In this document: piece after piece, positions 45,807 to 54,711 of the stretch
Layout: each line of letters starts with the position of its first letter
Position numbering within the stretch: the first letter of the stretch is position 1
Source: an uncultured Methylococcaceae bacterium
Lineage (GTDB): Bacteria > Pseudomonadota > Gammaproteobacteria > Methylococcales > Methylomonadaceae
Reading direction: 5' to 3'
Length of the DNA: 64,000 nucleotides
NCBI GenBank assembly: GCA_903917345.1
Contig: CAIXAE010000045.1
Location: 62,001 to 126,000, forward strand
Made by a program: the position numbers and the translations under genes
Notes under the pieces: generated by a model
Told to the model about the DNA's origin: nothing
The model's input: the letters and a program-made list of their open reading frames with translations, nothing else
Databases searched by the model: none

Positions 45807-45971
45807 ATGAAACCAAGAAATAACAAAAATCTAATAGCAATGAGGGCTTATCGCTTTACCCCTACCCTGGCACATTCAGTTCATGCCACGGCAAGAAGTT
45901 TAAATATGAGTGAAAGCGAGTTTGTGAGAGTTGTGCTGCTTGATGCTGTTGATAGAATCCAGCAGAATTAA
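45807..45971 (+). CDS. small ribbon-helix-helix-like protein
   Basis: A 54-residue protein with ribosome site AAGGAG 7 bp before ATG 45807. MRAYRFTPTLAHSVHATARS fits a strand plus first helix, and LNMSESEFVRVVLLDAVDRI the turn and second helix of a MetJ/Arc/CopG-type ribbon-helix-helix DNA binder. Such proteins are common as antitoxins, plasmid or relaxosome accessory factors and mobile-element regulators. No toxin gene is next to it. It lies between the structured region and a tRNA-end-like sequence. Confidence 0.6.
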   Translation: MKPRNNKNLIAMRAYRFTPTLAHSVHATARSLNMSESEFVRVVLLDAVDRIQQN

Positions 45972-46106
45972 GAAAGACTGATTATTTATATTATCCGAGG
46001 AATACAACTGGTTGATAGATTGCGAACTCAAGTTCAATTCCTTACAGTGGAATTGAACAACCATAGATAGATACATTTATATTTAATCTATTATTACCAA
46101 ATATAG

Positions 46107-46130
46107 TTGCTGGTAAATTTGCTGGTAAAT
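46107..46130. repeat. 12-bp perfect tandem repeat
   Basis: TTGCTGGTAAAT is present twice, end to end (46107-46118, 46119-46130). Tandem short repeats beside a tRNA-end-like sequence could be integrase arm sites. Confidence 0.6.
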
Positions 46131-46187
46131 GTAAAAAACAAAAATACTAAATAATTGATTTATAATTATATAAATTTAATTATCATT

Positions 46188-46203
46188 AGTCCCGCCCCCA
46201 CCG
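46188..46203 (+). other. tRNA/tmRNA 3'-end-like sequence, possible attachment-site remnant
   Basis: AGTCCCGCCCCCACCG resembles the 3' acceptor end of a tRNA or tmRNA (…TCCCGCCxxCACCA) and is followed 12 bp later by a strong terminator, as after a real tRNA gene. No cloverleaf body precedes it. This is what the far end of an island inserted into a tRNA 3' end would leave. No integrase gene and no second copy lie in the window. Confidence 0.35.
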
Positions 46204-46215
46204 AACTAAGAATAA

Positions 46216-46251
46216 CCCCAAGTATGATTCATTAATACTTGGGGTTTTTTT
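46216..46251 (+). terminator. strong intrinsic terminator
   Basis: CCCCAAGTAT and ATACTTGGGG form a perfect 10-bp stem around a 9-nt loop, followed by seven T. It ends plus-strand transcription before the convergent SDR gene. Confidence 0.9.
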
Positions 46252-46297
46252 ATGCTTTACATAAACGCCTTTTACAGAATCCTGCTAATAAAAGCGA

Positions 46298-47059
46298 TCA
46301 AGGATAATCTTGGCGAGTAGGACGCACCATTATTTCACTGATGTGAACGTGAGCTGGTTGGGTAATCATAAAATGAATAGTATTAGCTATATCTTCACCG
46401 ATTAACAATGGCCCAAATTTTTCTGTAAAACCAGATACCATTGCTTCACTGTAGCCCGCTGCATCTTGAAAACCACTTAATAGTAAGCCCGGCTCAACTA
46501 ATGAAACCCGAATGCCTTTGGGACCTATTTCACGACGTAACCCTTCTGCTAAGGCATGTACTGCAAACTTTGTGGCACCGTACACGGCACTAAAAGGTGA
46601 AATATTACGCCCAACAACTGATCCTATAATAATGATGTCAGCAGTAGCACTAGGATGAAGACCCGCTTGTGATGCCACCATCAATCGAGCTGATTTTTGG
46701 AGTAACACCAAGGTACTGGTTACATTGATCTGCAGTATTTTTTGGAATTCTACTATGTCACTGTCCATAACTGATCCACCTAAGCCACGGCCCGCATTAG
46801 CAATGACAATATCAGGGTATTTTCCAAAACGAGATAACGCGGCTTCAAACAAAGCATCAATCACACTATCCTGTGTAATATCACCAGAAACACCATAAAA
46901 CTTCGCACCCAATTCGGCTTCTAAAGATGCTAGCTTTTCAGCATTGCGACCATTCCCAATAACTGAAACGCCCTCTGCAATTAATTTTCTGACAGTTGCT
47001 TCACCAATCCCAGATGTAGCGCCTGTTACAATCGCTATACGCTCAATCTGTTGTGCCAT
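46298..47059 (-). CDS. short-chain dehydrogenase/reductase
   Basis: A 253-residue NAD(P)-dependent oxidoreductase of the classical SDR type. TGATSGIGEATV (nucleotide-binding Gly motif, residues 13-24), NAG in VIANAGRGLGG, catalytic Ser in IIGSVVGRN and YGATKFAV (Tyr-x-x-x-Lys) are present. It resembles YdfG/serine-3-dehydrogenase-like enzymes; the substrate cannot be told. It is a single gene between the integration-like region and the pilus cluster. Confidence 0.9.
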   Translation of the reverse strand: MAQQIERIAIVTGATSGIGEATVRKLIAEGVSVIGNGRNAEKLASLEAELGAKFYGVSGDITQDSVIDALFEAALSRFGKYPDIVIANAGRGLGGSVMDSDIVEFQKILQINVTSTLVLLQKSARLMVASQAGLHPSATADIIIIGSVVGRNISPFSAVYGATKFAVHALAEGLRREIGPKGIRVSLVEPGLLLSGFQDAAGYSEAMVSGFTEKFGPLLIGEDIANTIHFMITQPAHVHISEIMVRPTRQDYP

Positions 47060-47191
47060 CTTATTTATCCTCTTCGTTTGAAATATTTATTAGAATCCTT
47101 GCTGACATTGTATCTTTCATGGATTTCACAGACAATCCTTGTGAAAGCAGGTTCGACAGATTTATAGTTGAGGCGCGCTTGTTAAAACCTC

Positions 47192-47626
47192 TTACCAGCA
47201 ATCATTAAGACCTACGCCATTCGCACTGTTCACAATACCTTTAACGCCCAGATCAGTCAGCGTCAGATCACCGCACTTATCATTTGCTTGAAGCCCAATT
47301 GGGATAGCTGTTAAGGTATAACTCATGGCGGTTGCCGCACTGATGGAGAGATTATAATAGGCGATACCACCTCCTAATGGAGACGTCGCTGAAAATATCC
47401 TAGCCACGCCCTTATCCCCAGATAATCCAGCACCCAAATACGTATAGTTTTGGGTATAGTAACGCTCCATCGCATTAGAAAATGCCATTAATGTGGCTTT
47501 AGCCTCTGCCCTTCTTGCTTTCTGAAGACTACTTATGAAACTGGGATATGAAATACCGGCTAACACGACAACTAATACCAAGGTAATCATGAGCTCAATC
47601 AATGTAAATGCGCCGTATCGTTTCAT
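47192..47626 (-). CDS. pilE: type IV pilin-like protein PilE
   Basis: A 144-residue pilin. The class III signal is MKRYGAFTLIELMITL; cleavage before Phe leaves Ala rather than Gly at -1. The helix continues KARRAEAKATLMAFSNAMER, followed by YYTQNYTYLGAG and a C-terminal disulfide region with two Cys. It is the last gene of the minor-pilin operon and overlaps pilY1 by 4 bp, so it is probably the PilE minor pilin rather than the major subunit. Confidence 0.88.
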   Translation of the reverse strand: MKRYGAFTLIELMITLVLVVVLAGISYPSFISSLQKARRAEAKATLMAFSNAMERYYTQNYTYLGAGLSGDKGVARIFSATSPLGGGIAYYNLSISAATAMSYTLTAIPIGLQANDKCGDLTLTDLGVKGIVNSANGVGLNDCW

Positions 47627-49824
47627 TGATTAAATATCTCTCGCCATGCAATTCGACCCATTTTGTCTGTCACGTTTTCTTGTTTAGGTGCCGTTACAGG
47701 AGATATAACTGTTTCTGGTAATGTCGTTAGTTCTGTCACCTTTTCACTTCCATCTCGAAATACCTGCTGAACAGTAATACTCCCATCATCTTGAGTGATC
47801 GTATTCACTACATAAATCGATAAATCACTGTACGTAGTAGTCGTCGCTTTTATATGACCAAAATTTGTTGTAATGACACTTTTAATGCTGAGTCCAACTG
47901 GAATAGTTGGCTCAATAATCTTAATAAGCTGGCTTCCAGATTGAAGCTCTAGATGAGAGAACAATACGCTATTAAGCGTAGTCGTCTGTAGATAGGTTGG
48001 CTGAGAATAAAACCCAGCGCCAAGATACTTAGCCACAGGAATACAGGGCGCCGTAACTGTTACCGTACAACTCGTAAACCGATCTAAATCTGTCAGTAGC
48101 CCATCGCCATTACTATCAAAAATGGGATGATCAGGAGAGCCCCCTGTATTAATATCCAGTTCATAAAACCAATGGCTAAAATTGCTTGTACCCTGAGCAT
48201 CAAAGGTGGCTAGTGTACTTACAAAATAGAAGCGCCCATTTTCCTTAAAAGGATTGTCTCCGATGACTTGCTCTCCCATGGGCAAAGCAAGTCGCCATGC
48301 CCGATGCTGTACACCCGTTGCATCCCATTGAGGTTGATAGGCTGTTACAGTTCGCCACGTGCTTGAACCTGAACCAACTAAACTTTGTTCTAATAGTGCT
48401 GCACTACCTGCAGGCGCCCCATCCCAAACCCCATAAACATAATGTACGGCGGACACATCAATATCATCTTCTGAAAGCACACGGCCAGTTGCAAAAACAA
48501 CTAACTGCCCCACTCCGCTTGGATGCGCCGTAATCACTGGTGCGGTGGTAATAGCTTGCAGTGGTGATGTCGTAAATAGCGAACCATAAGCTCCCACACT
48601 AAAGTCTAGTGAGGATAGACTACTTAGATTAAACTTCCACACTTGCCCATCTAAATCGCCTGCGTAGACATAATCAACTTTACCATCACCATTAGCATCA
48701 AATAATGTGGGTGATGACAAACCATTGGGACTTTGACTGTTTCCAGAACCGGTATCAATTGCTTTAATTAAGCCACCGGACTCTAAGTTGATCACATAAA
48801 GTATCGCATGACCACTACCCGAGTTTATATACCCGTTACCCGCAATAACCACAGCAGTGCCATCATTCAATCGACCTATTTTAGGCCGGCCATAGGTATA
48901 CCCTAAATCTGCAAAACCTATTGTATCTGGCGTAATTTCCCATTTAATATACTGAGTAGCACTGTACTCATCTTCAGCATTGGCATTCGTTACATCTAAG
49001 CTATAGAAACCTTTACCTCCCGCGCCTAAACCACCCACTAATATGGATTTATCACTATTTTGATAAGACACATTAGCAATGCTCATATTGCCGTCTACAA
49101 AATAACTGTGCACATAAGGCTTATTCGCTAAACGCTTTAAATTGGCGATTAACATGGAAGGAATGTAGGCGTATATCTCTTCTGCAGTTAAGGCATTAAA
49201 CACATGCAACAGACCATCGTTAGCACCCACATAAAGGTATGGGTGCGCTTTATCTTGTTGCCAATAGGTAATATTAGTATGAATAATATCGCCTAATACT
49301 GATGCTCTAACTCTATAAGCCTCTGGTGCATAACCCTCCGCACTACGATCACCCCGAATATAATCTACACGCTTCGGCCCAGAAATCTCATCGCCTAAAC
49401 TGGCTTGCTGATTTGCAGAGAGCTCTGTCCATCTAAAAGGAATTGAATGGCTCCCATTACGGGTGACTATTTTTCTACCCGTATCATAATTTAATAAATT
49501 TAAGCGACTGGCGACAGTCGATAAGCCCCACGGCCCCGTAGCTTGCACTTGAGCCAAATCATTAATGGCTTTAGCGCTCATATCGCCACTCCATTTTGTT
49601 TGATCAAATGTAAATGGATAAACTGTGGATTGATTAGACTGTAAATCGCTATAACTGATAGCGAGACTGCCTATACTTGCAATAGGTTGAAGTGCTGGAT
49701 CAAATAGCTCTGCCGCAAGCAACGAATGATTAAGGCCTATCAACACCGGCAATAATCTTAGCGACCTACTTTTAATAAACAAAGGCGGAAATAGGGACTT
49801 TAAAATAACTTTGTAACTGAACAA
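47623..49824 (-). CDS. pilY1: type IV pilus tip/assembly protein PilY1 (short form)
   Basis: A 733-residue exported protein with a long-n-region signal (hydrophobic LLPVLIGLNHSLLAAELFDP). The C-terminal PilY1 beta-propeller is clear: VDYIRGDRSAEGYAPEAYR, PYLYVGANDGLLHVFNALTA, AYIPSMLIANL, and the calcium loop DANGDGKVDY near residue 375. A second EF-like loop, DSNGDGLLTDLDRF, lies near residue 568. The N-terminal vWA-type half found in longer PilY1 proteins (over 1000 aa) is absent. It overlaps pilX by about 53 bp. Confidence 0.9.
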   Translation of the reverse strand: MFSYKVILKSLFPPLFIKSRSLRLLPVLIGLNHSLLAAELFDPALQPIASIGSLAISYSDLQSNQSTVYPFTFDQTKWSGDMSAKAINDLAQVQATGPWGLSTVASRLNLLNYDTGRKIVTRNGSHSIPFRWTELSANQQASLGDEISGPKRVDYIRGDRSAEGYAPEAYRVRASVLGDIIHTNITYWQQDKAHPYLYVGANDGLLHVFNALTAEEIYAYIPSMLIANLKRLANKPYVHSYFVDGNMSIANVSYQNSDKSILVGGLGAGGKGFYSLDVTNANAEDEYSATQYIKWEITPDTIGFADLGYTYGRPKIGRLNDGTAVVIAGNGYINSGSGHAILYVINLESGGLIKAIDTGSGNSQSPNGLSSPTLFDANGDGKVDYVYAGDLDGQVWKFNLSSLSSLDFSVGAYGSLFTTSPLQAITTAPVITAHPSGVGQLVVFATGRVLSEDDIDVSAVHYVYGVWDGAPAGSAALLEQSLVGSGSSTWRTVTAYQPQWDATGVQHRAWRLALPMGEQVIGDNPFKENGRFYFVSTLATFDAQGTSNFSHWFYELDINTGGSPDHPIFDSNGDGLLTDLDRFTSCTVTVTAPCIPVAKYLGAGFYSQPTYLQTTTLNSVLFSHLELQSGSQLIKIIEPTIPVGLSIKSVITTNFGHIKATTTTYSDLSIYVVNTITQDDGSITVQQVFRDGSEKVTELTTLPETVISPVTAPKQENVTDKMGRIAWREIFNQ

Positions 49825-50302
49825 AGGTGCTGCTATCCAAGCCCCATGCTATCGTGGTAATACGAAATGTTGCCAGTACTCTGCTGGTATCTGAGCTTTG
49901 CACTATATGCATTAACTCAATCACATACCGAGGAGCTTGCACGACATTTTTAAGCTGTCCACTGAATGCACGTCCTTTCTCTAACCAATTAAAATTGACT
50001 ACCGACCATAATGGCGTCCCTATTAAAGGACATAATCCTTGTACACAATCAGAGCCCTGAAAGGGCCCTGCACTTAATTTCAAAGGATTAAACGTTAAAT
50101 TATTACCGCTAATAAATGCTTCAGCCTCTCTTAATGATGACTCCGCAGCTTGCAATGCCACACTCCGACTGTAATAGTTTGCGCGCATCTTTTCTTCTAA
50201 TAGACTGGTTTCTAAAGAGGTCGTCGCAATTAATGTCAGTAAGAGTAATAAGATTAAACTCATCATTAAAATAATACCGCTTTGCGACTTCAACTTCAGC
50301 AT
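49772..50302 (-). CDS. pilX: minor pilin-like assembly protein PilX
   Basis: A 176-residue inner-membrane pilin-like protein. The N-terminus SQSGIILMMSLILLLLLTLI lacks the Glu at position 5, as PilX and GspK-type proteins do; ALQAAESSLREAEAFI is the PilX signature. Part of the fimT-pilV-pilW-pilX-pilY1-pilE operon. Confidence 0.9.
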   Translation of the reverse strand: MLKLKSQSGIILMMSLILLLLLTLIATTSLETSLLEEKMRANYYSRSVALQAAESSLREAEAFISGNNLTFNPLKLSAGPFQGSDCVQGLCPLIGTPLWSVVNFNWLEKGRAFSGQLKNVVQAPRYVIELMHIVQSSDTSRVLATFRITTIAWGLDSSTFVQLQSYFKVPISAFVY

Positions 50303-50312
50303 GACAGAGGGC

Positions 50313-51011
50313 TCATGAATGTCGATTTCTAAGCATAAAGGTTGAGCTATAAACGCGCCTTAAGCGTTTATCCGTTCTAATCGTGCCATTAAAGTTATAG
50401 GGGATGGCCTTGTCGATTAAATTGTCATCCATACTGCTCAGCAATAAACTGACTTTAATACTCACTACCTTCTCAAAGTCGACGCCTGAGTTATAGGTTA
50501 CGTAGACATTAGGTGCGCTATCAGCATCCGTATCCACACCATACAAAAACACCATTGCTTCAACACCTTCAACAATATCGTTGTTGATACTATTTGTATT
50601 TCGTCTTAACACCGCATTATTAAGAGTGTAAATAACAGTAGACGTTTTATCCCAATAATAACTCGCCGATTGATTAACACTGTCGCCGCAATTTGTCGTT
50701 GGCATTGCCACCACAAAAGCGGCTTTTAAGATGAGTCTTGCTTCATCACCGTATAGATCACCTTTACTCGGCATTAAACAGCCCCAATAGCCTGTTACTC
50801 GGATATCACGCCCTATCAACTCCAGCGCTAACCAACCGTTTTCTTGTAACCGCGACAAGTTATCTTGAATACGATAAGTTTGCTTAATATTAATAAAAGT
50901 AGCTATGGCACCGCCTAATAGAAAAGTGCCGATCAATATAGCTACCATCATTTCTATTAAAGACAATCCTCTCTGCCGCTGTCCATCATTTATATTTGGC
51001 AGCATCTTCAT
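50313..51011 (-). CDS. pilW: minor pilin PilW
   Basis: A 232-residue pilin-like protein: prepilin site RQRG-LSLIEMMVAIL, then IKQTYRIQDNLSRLQENGWL and IGRDIRVTGYWGC, typical of PilW. It overlaps pilV by 4 bp. Confidence 0.92.
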   Translation of the reverse strand: MKMLPNINDGQRQRGLSLIEMMVAILIGTFLLGGAIATFINIKQTYRIQDNLSRLQENGWLALELIGRDIRVTGYWGCLMPSKGDLYGDEARLILKAAFVVAMPTTNCGDSVNQSASYYWDKTSTVIYTLNNAVLRRNTNSINNDIVEGVEAMVFLYGVDTDADSAPNVYVTYNSGVDFEKVVSIKVSLLLSSMDDNLIDKAIPYNFNGTIRTDKRLRRVYSSTFMLRNRHS

Positions 51012-51475
51012 AGTAAGAAACTCATAGTGATATTTGCATCCAAGGCATTAACAGCCCCATCCCTGTTTTCATCCCATTGAATAGAAATGGTGTAAACGCC
51101 ATTACTATTTGTAATAGCACCGGTTGCATCAGTGGATAGCTTGGACAACTGCGCTTGCCAGTCACATAAATCCAAGGCAACAATTTGTTGAGGCGCGCAA
51201 AGATTCCCGCTGTCTTTACACTGATTACAAGGGGGATCTGCGCTATGCGTTGAAGCGGCGACAACAGTGGTTAAATACAACTGCTGGGCATGCGGATTGG
51301 CCCGAATCCTATCGATGACATCCATAGCCATTAAGTTTGCCTGCCCTCGCACATAGGTACTTTGATTATTCTTCAAACTGATGATTTGTAGACCAGCCAA
51401 ACCCAACAAACCTACTGATAATATAACCAAGGCGATTAACACTTCTATTAAGGTAAACCCCCGAGACTTTGTCAT
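51008..51475 (-). CDS. pilV: minor pilin PilV
   Basis: A 155-residue pilin-like protein with prepilin site SRG-FTLIEVLIALVILSVG and GLQIISLKNNQSTYVRGQAN, as in PilV. It lies 3 bp after fimT. Confidence 0.92.
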   Translation of the reverse strand: MTKSRGFTLIEVLIALVILSVGLLGLAGLQIISLKNNQSTYVRGQANLMAMDVIDRIRANPHAQQLYLTTVVAASTHSADPPCNQCKDSGNLCAPQQIVALDLCDWQAQLSKLSTDATGAITNSNGVYTISIQWDENRDGAVNALDANITMSFLL

Positions 51476-51478
51476 CCG

Positions 51479-52072
51479 TTAAAAGGGTGAGATCGTGCAA
51501 GAGACAATTTCACTGCCATCATCTCTTTCTGGAATACCATTATGATTAGCATCAATCCCTAAATGGATTCTGCCTGCCGCATTCACTGTGACTAACCTTG
51601 AGGTATAAGATTTAGGTAAATTATCACCGTCTCTATTATCACAAATCACAAAGCTACCAAAATTACTACTGGTGCCGTCTGATTTAAAGCGTATAAAGTT
51701 AGTAAAATTCTTGTTACCTCTTAACGTAAAGTTAGCGGGCAAAGCCGAATGCACCCGCAATAAAATATCAGTAGTATCTAATACATTCTTATGTGCTGAC
51801 GTTGATCGATCAATATCTACAAAGATTTGCCACCCTTGCTCCCATTGCAAGAAGGTTTTTCTTAAGACCACTTGTTGGCCGCGTTTTATCGCTTCACTGC
51901 GCGCATAATTAAGATCAGTGACCCACTCATTGATACTCGTGGTTAATCTATTCGTAGAAAGTAAGGTATTAAAACTTGGCATCGCTAAGCCAAACAGCAC
52001 AAGCCCGATGGAAAGCGTAATGAGTAATTCTAATAGCGTAAACGCCAGAGGATAGCTTGGAACATTTTGCAT
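51479..52072 (-). CDS. fimT: minor pilin FimT/GspH-type
   Basis: A 197-residue pseudopilin. The N-terminus is YPLAFTLLELLITLSIGLVL with Ala at the -1 cleavage position; TSINEWVTDLNYARSEAIKR is the GspH/FimT signature, and the C-terminus has a disulfide pair. First gene of the minor-pilin operon. Confidence 0.9.
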   Translation of the reverse strand: MQNVPSYPLAFTLLELLITLSIGLVLFGLAMPSFNTLLSTNRLTTSINEWVTDLNYARSEAIKRGQQVVLRKTFLQWEQGWQIFVDIDRSTSAHKNVLDTTDILLRVHSALPANFTLRGNKNFTNFIRFKSDGTSSNFGSFVICDNRDGDNLPKSYTSRLVTVNAAGRIHLGIDANHNGIPERDDGSEIVSCTISPF

Positions 52073-52238
52073 ACGACGCAGTCACTCCAAGACTCATGAT
52101 GAGAACCTTAACCGATAACGCTAAAAATCAGCGGACTCGAATTAGGTTATGTCGCAAATCTAATATTAATCAAAATAATGTTAGCTAAAGTAGATTTGCT
52201 TTAAGCCATACTAACATGGATTATTCAATCGTTATCAA

Positions 52239-52754
52239 TTAACTTAGCCACTGATAATGAACCATCAATAACAAAAGGCCACCTGCAAATACCGCCGCCA
52301 ATACGTCATCAATCATAATACCGAACCCTCCGGCAACATGACGGTCTAACCACCTAATAGGCCAAGGTTTTAAAATATCAAAGAGTCTAAACAATACAAA
52401 GCCAGCCACTATAGTTTGCCAGGTACATGGCACTAACCACAAAGTGATTAAATAGCCAGCCACTTCATCCCAAACAATACCACCAAAATCATGTTCGCCT
52501 AATTTATGAGCGGCAATACCACATATCCAAATACCGGCGACTATCGCCAAAGTAGTTAAAATGCTGTAAGTGATAAAGTTAGTTTGGGCAAATAACCAAT
52601 ACACGGGAATAGCCGCTAAAGTCCCCATGGTACCGGGGGCTTTCTTTGCGAGCCCTGAACCAAAACCAAACGCTAAAAACAAAAGTGGGTTAGATAATAT
52701 CTGCCTGGGGGTTAGCTTATTTTTACCGTAAGAACTATTTAGAAAAATGCTCAT
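52239..52754 (-). CDS. pgpA: phosphatidylglycerophosphatase A
   Basis: A 171-residue membrane enzyme that removes phosphate from phosphatidylglycerophosphate. FGFGSGLAKKAPGTMGTLAA, HDFGGIVWDEVAGYLITLW and DVLAAVFAGG are canonical. I chose ATG 52754, which gives normal PgpA length; a longer in-frame extension runs inside thiL. It overlaps thiL by 20 bp. Confidence 0.95.
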   Translation of the reverse strand: MSIFLNSSYGKNKLTPRQILSNPLLFLAFGFGSGLAKKAPGTMGTLAAIPVYWLFAQTNFITYSILTTLAIVAGIWICGIAAHKLGEHDFGGIVWDEVAGYLITLWLVPCTWQTIVAGFVLFRLFDILKPWPIRWLDRHVAGGFGIMIDDVLAAVFAGGLLLLMVHYQWLS

Positions 52755-53673
52755 AACCTTTATGTTCAAAAGTTTGGATAGCACCCGATTTACGCACGCG
52801 TAAACCCGGTGTGGATTCAATAACACCCATCTGAGTGTATTGGCCTTTGAGTTGATGTACTTTATCAGGACTAATGGTAAAACAAAGCTCGTAATCATCA
52901 CCTGCCGTTAAAGGCATCATCCAATCATTCGTCTCATTGACATAGGCCATTACAGACGCTGACAGGGGTAGACTTTCCCAATCTAGACAAGCACCCACAT
53001 GACTTTGATCCAGAATATGTCCTAAATCAGAAGCCAACCCATCTGATAAATCAATACACGCATTCGCTTTATCAATTAAATCTAAACCCGCAGCAACTCT
53101 AGGATCAGGCGTATTAAAGTGCTGTAAAGCAGAGTGAGGATCAGCGCATTCATAACCTAAGTTAATCTTTAATCCGAGTCCTGCATCACCCAAGTTCCCG
53201 GTCATAAATATTAAATCACCGACTTTAGCACCCGAGCGTAACAAAGCTTTTTGTTCTGGCACCAATCCCATGGCTTGTACGGTGAGCGTCAAGGGCCCAG
53301 CAGTGGTATCTCCGCCAATTAAATCAACACCATATCGCTCGGCAAGCGTTAAAAAACCTTTAGAAAAAGCCTGCAACCACTCAGCATCAACCGAGGGTAA
53401 CGTTAGGGCTAACGTCACCGAAAGTGGCTTTGCCCCCATACTGGCTAAATCACTTAAATTAACCGCTAATAATTTATGACCCAGTTGTTCAGGGTCTGCC
53501 TCTGCAAAGAAGTGCACCCCTTCAACCATCGTATCGGTAGTCACCGCAAGTTGGTAACCCACAGGCAACGACAACAACGCACAATCATCACCAATACCCA
53601 AACTAGTTGCGCTATTCTTACGCGATGGTTGCGCAAAAAACTGATGAATCAGGGAAAATTCAGTAAGTGCCAT
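52735..53673 (-). CDS. thiL: thiamine-monophosphate kinase
   Basis: A 312-residue kinase that converts thiamine monophosphate to the diphosphate. GIGDDCALL, VTTDTMVEGVHF, NLSDLASMGAKPLSVTLAL and DLIGGDTTAG are diagnostic. ATG 53673 (MALTEFSLIHQF) fits the family; an in-frame TTG nine codons earlier is less likely. It follows nusB. Confidence 0.95.
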   Translation of the reverse strand: MALTEFSLIHQFFAQPSRKNSATSLGIGDDCALLSLPVGYQLAVTTDTMVEGVHFFAEADPEQLGHKLLAVNLSDLASMGAKPLSVTLALTLPSVDAEWLQAFSKGFLTLAERYGVDLIGGDTTAGPLTLTVQAMGLVPEQKALLRSGAKVGDLIFMTGNLGDAGLGLKINLGYECADPHSALQHFNTPDPRVAAGLDLIDKANACIDLSDGLASDLGHILDQSHVGACLDWESLPLSASVMAYVNETNDWMMPLTAGDDYELCFTISPDKVHQLKGQYTQMGVIESTPGLRVRKSGAIQTFEHKGYEHFSK

Positions 53674-53705
53674 GGATGTTGTTTTTAGAGTAGCGAACAA
53701 GCCGT

Positions 53706-54176
53706 TTAGTGAGTGCCTGCATCACCTTTATGGCTGTCGGTTTTAGCAGCCATTTTAATCTTTACTTCAATTTGACGTTTTTGCTGAGCCAGTTTATCTA
53801 AGATACCATTCACATATTTATGACTGCCATCCGCACCAAAGCATTTAGCCAGATTAATGGCTTCATTTAAGATAACCTTAAATGGCATATCTGGCCGTTG
53901 CAACAACTCATAAGCACCGATTCTTAATATCGCGCGTTCAACAGGATCAATCTGATCTACAGGTCGATCAACAAATTCAGTTAAAGCCGCATCGATAACA
54001 TCAAGATTTTTAGGTACACCATGAAATAGCTCAACAAAATAACTTTTTTGCGCGTCTTTCAGGCGATCTTCTTCATTAAACTGACGTTCAATTTCGACTA
54101 AACTTTGCCCTGTCATTTGCCATTGATACAAAGCCTGAACACCGGCTTTGCGTGCATTCGTTCTAGCTTGACTCAT
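53706..54176 (-). CDS. nusB: transcription antitermination factor NusB
   Basis: A 156-residue helical RNA-binding protein needed for rRNA antitermination. RTNARKAGVQALYQWQMTGQ, RAILRIGAYELLQRPDMPFK and NEAINLAKCFGADGSHKYVN are conserved. Its start overlaps the ribH stop by one base. Confidence 0.96.
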   Translation of the reverse strand: MSQARTNARKAGVQALYQWQMTGQSLVEIERQFNEEDRLKDAQKSYFVELFHGVPKNLDVIDAALTEFVDRPVDQIDPVERAILRIGAYELLQRPDMPFKVILNEAINLAKCFGADGSHKYVNGILDKLAQQKRQIEVKIKMAAKTDSHKGDAGTH

Positions 54177-54652
54177 TAGGCTTCCAGGTTATTAAACAAA
54201 CTAACCATTTCGATCACTGACATTGCAGCTTCAGCGCCTTTATTACCGGCTTTAGTGCCTGCACGTTCAATCGCTTGTTCAATTGAATCAACGGTTAAAA
54301 CGCCAAAGCTAACAGGAATGTTATATTGTAAAGACACTGTCGCGATACCTTTTACACACTCGCCTGCTACATATTCAAAATGCGGTGTACCTCCTCTAAT
54401 TACTGCACCTAAAGCAATAATCGCATCATATTTTTTTGTGGCGGCCACACGTTGCACAACCACAGGTAATTCGAAAGCGCCGGGGGCTCTCACTACGCTA
54501 ATGTCAGCTTTATTTGCACCGTGTCTGACTAAGGCATCTATGGCACCCGCTTCTAATTGCTCAACAATAAAACTATTAAAACGAGAGGCCACAATACAAA
54601 ATTTACCACCGTTGACTAATAAATTACCTTCAAATGTTTTTATGGCTGACAT
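54176..54652 (-). CDS. ribH: 6,7-dimethyl-8-ribityllumazine synthase
   Basis: A 158-residue lumazine synthase, the penultimate step of riboflavin synthesis. [33 protein letters not shown] and [20 protein letters not shown] are present. Confidence 0.97.
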   Translation of the reverse strand: MSAIKTFEGNLLVNGGKFCIVASRFNSFIVEQLEAGAIDALVRHGANKADISVVRAPGAFELPVVVQRVAATKKYDAIIALGAVIRGGTPHFEYVAGECVKGIATVSLQYNIPVSFGVLTVDSIEQAIERAGTKAGNKGAEAAMSVIEMVSLFNNLEA

Positions 54653-54711
54653 ATTATCTCTCTACTTTATTAATAAAAATTCTTACCGAAACAATCTACC
54701 TAAGCTCTGTG

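Noticed and set aside
45294-46203. Possible tmRNA because of GGGGCT near 45294 and a CCCGCC-x-CACC end near 46203
   Set aside because: No tag reading frame, no T-arm or tRNA-like fold, and a protein gene lies between.
47124-47146. Inverted repeat TTTCACA/TGTGAAA after pilE
   Set aside because: A 7-bp stem without a T tract; cannot be called a terminator or operator with confidence.
54653-54711. FMN riboswitch in the riboflavin operon
   Set aside because: The gap is only 59 bp and shows none of the RFN conserved bases; the nrdR upstream region shows none either.
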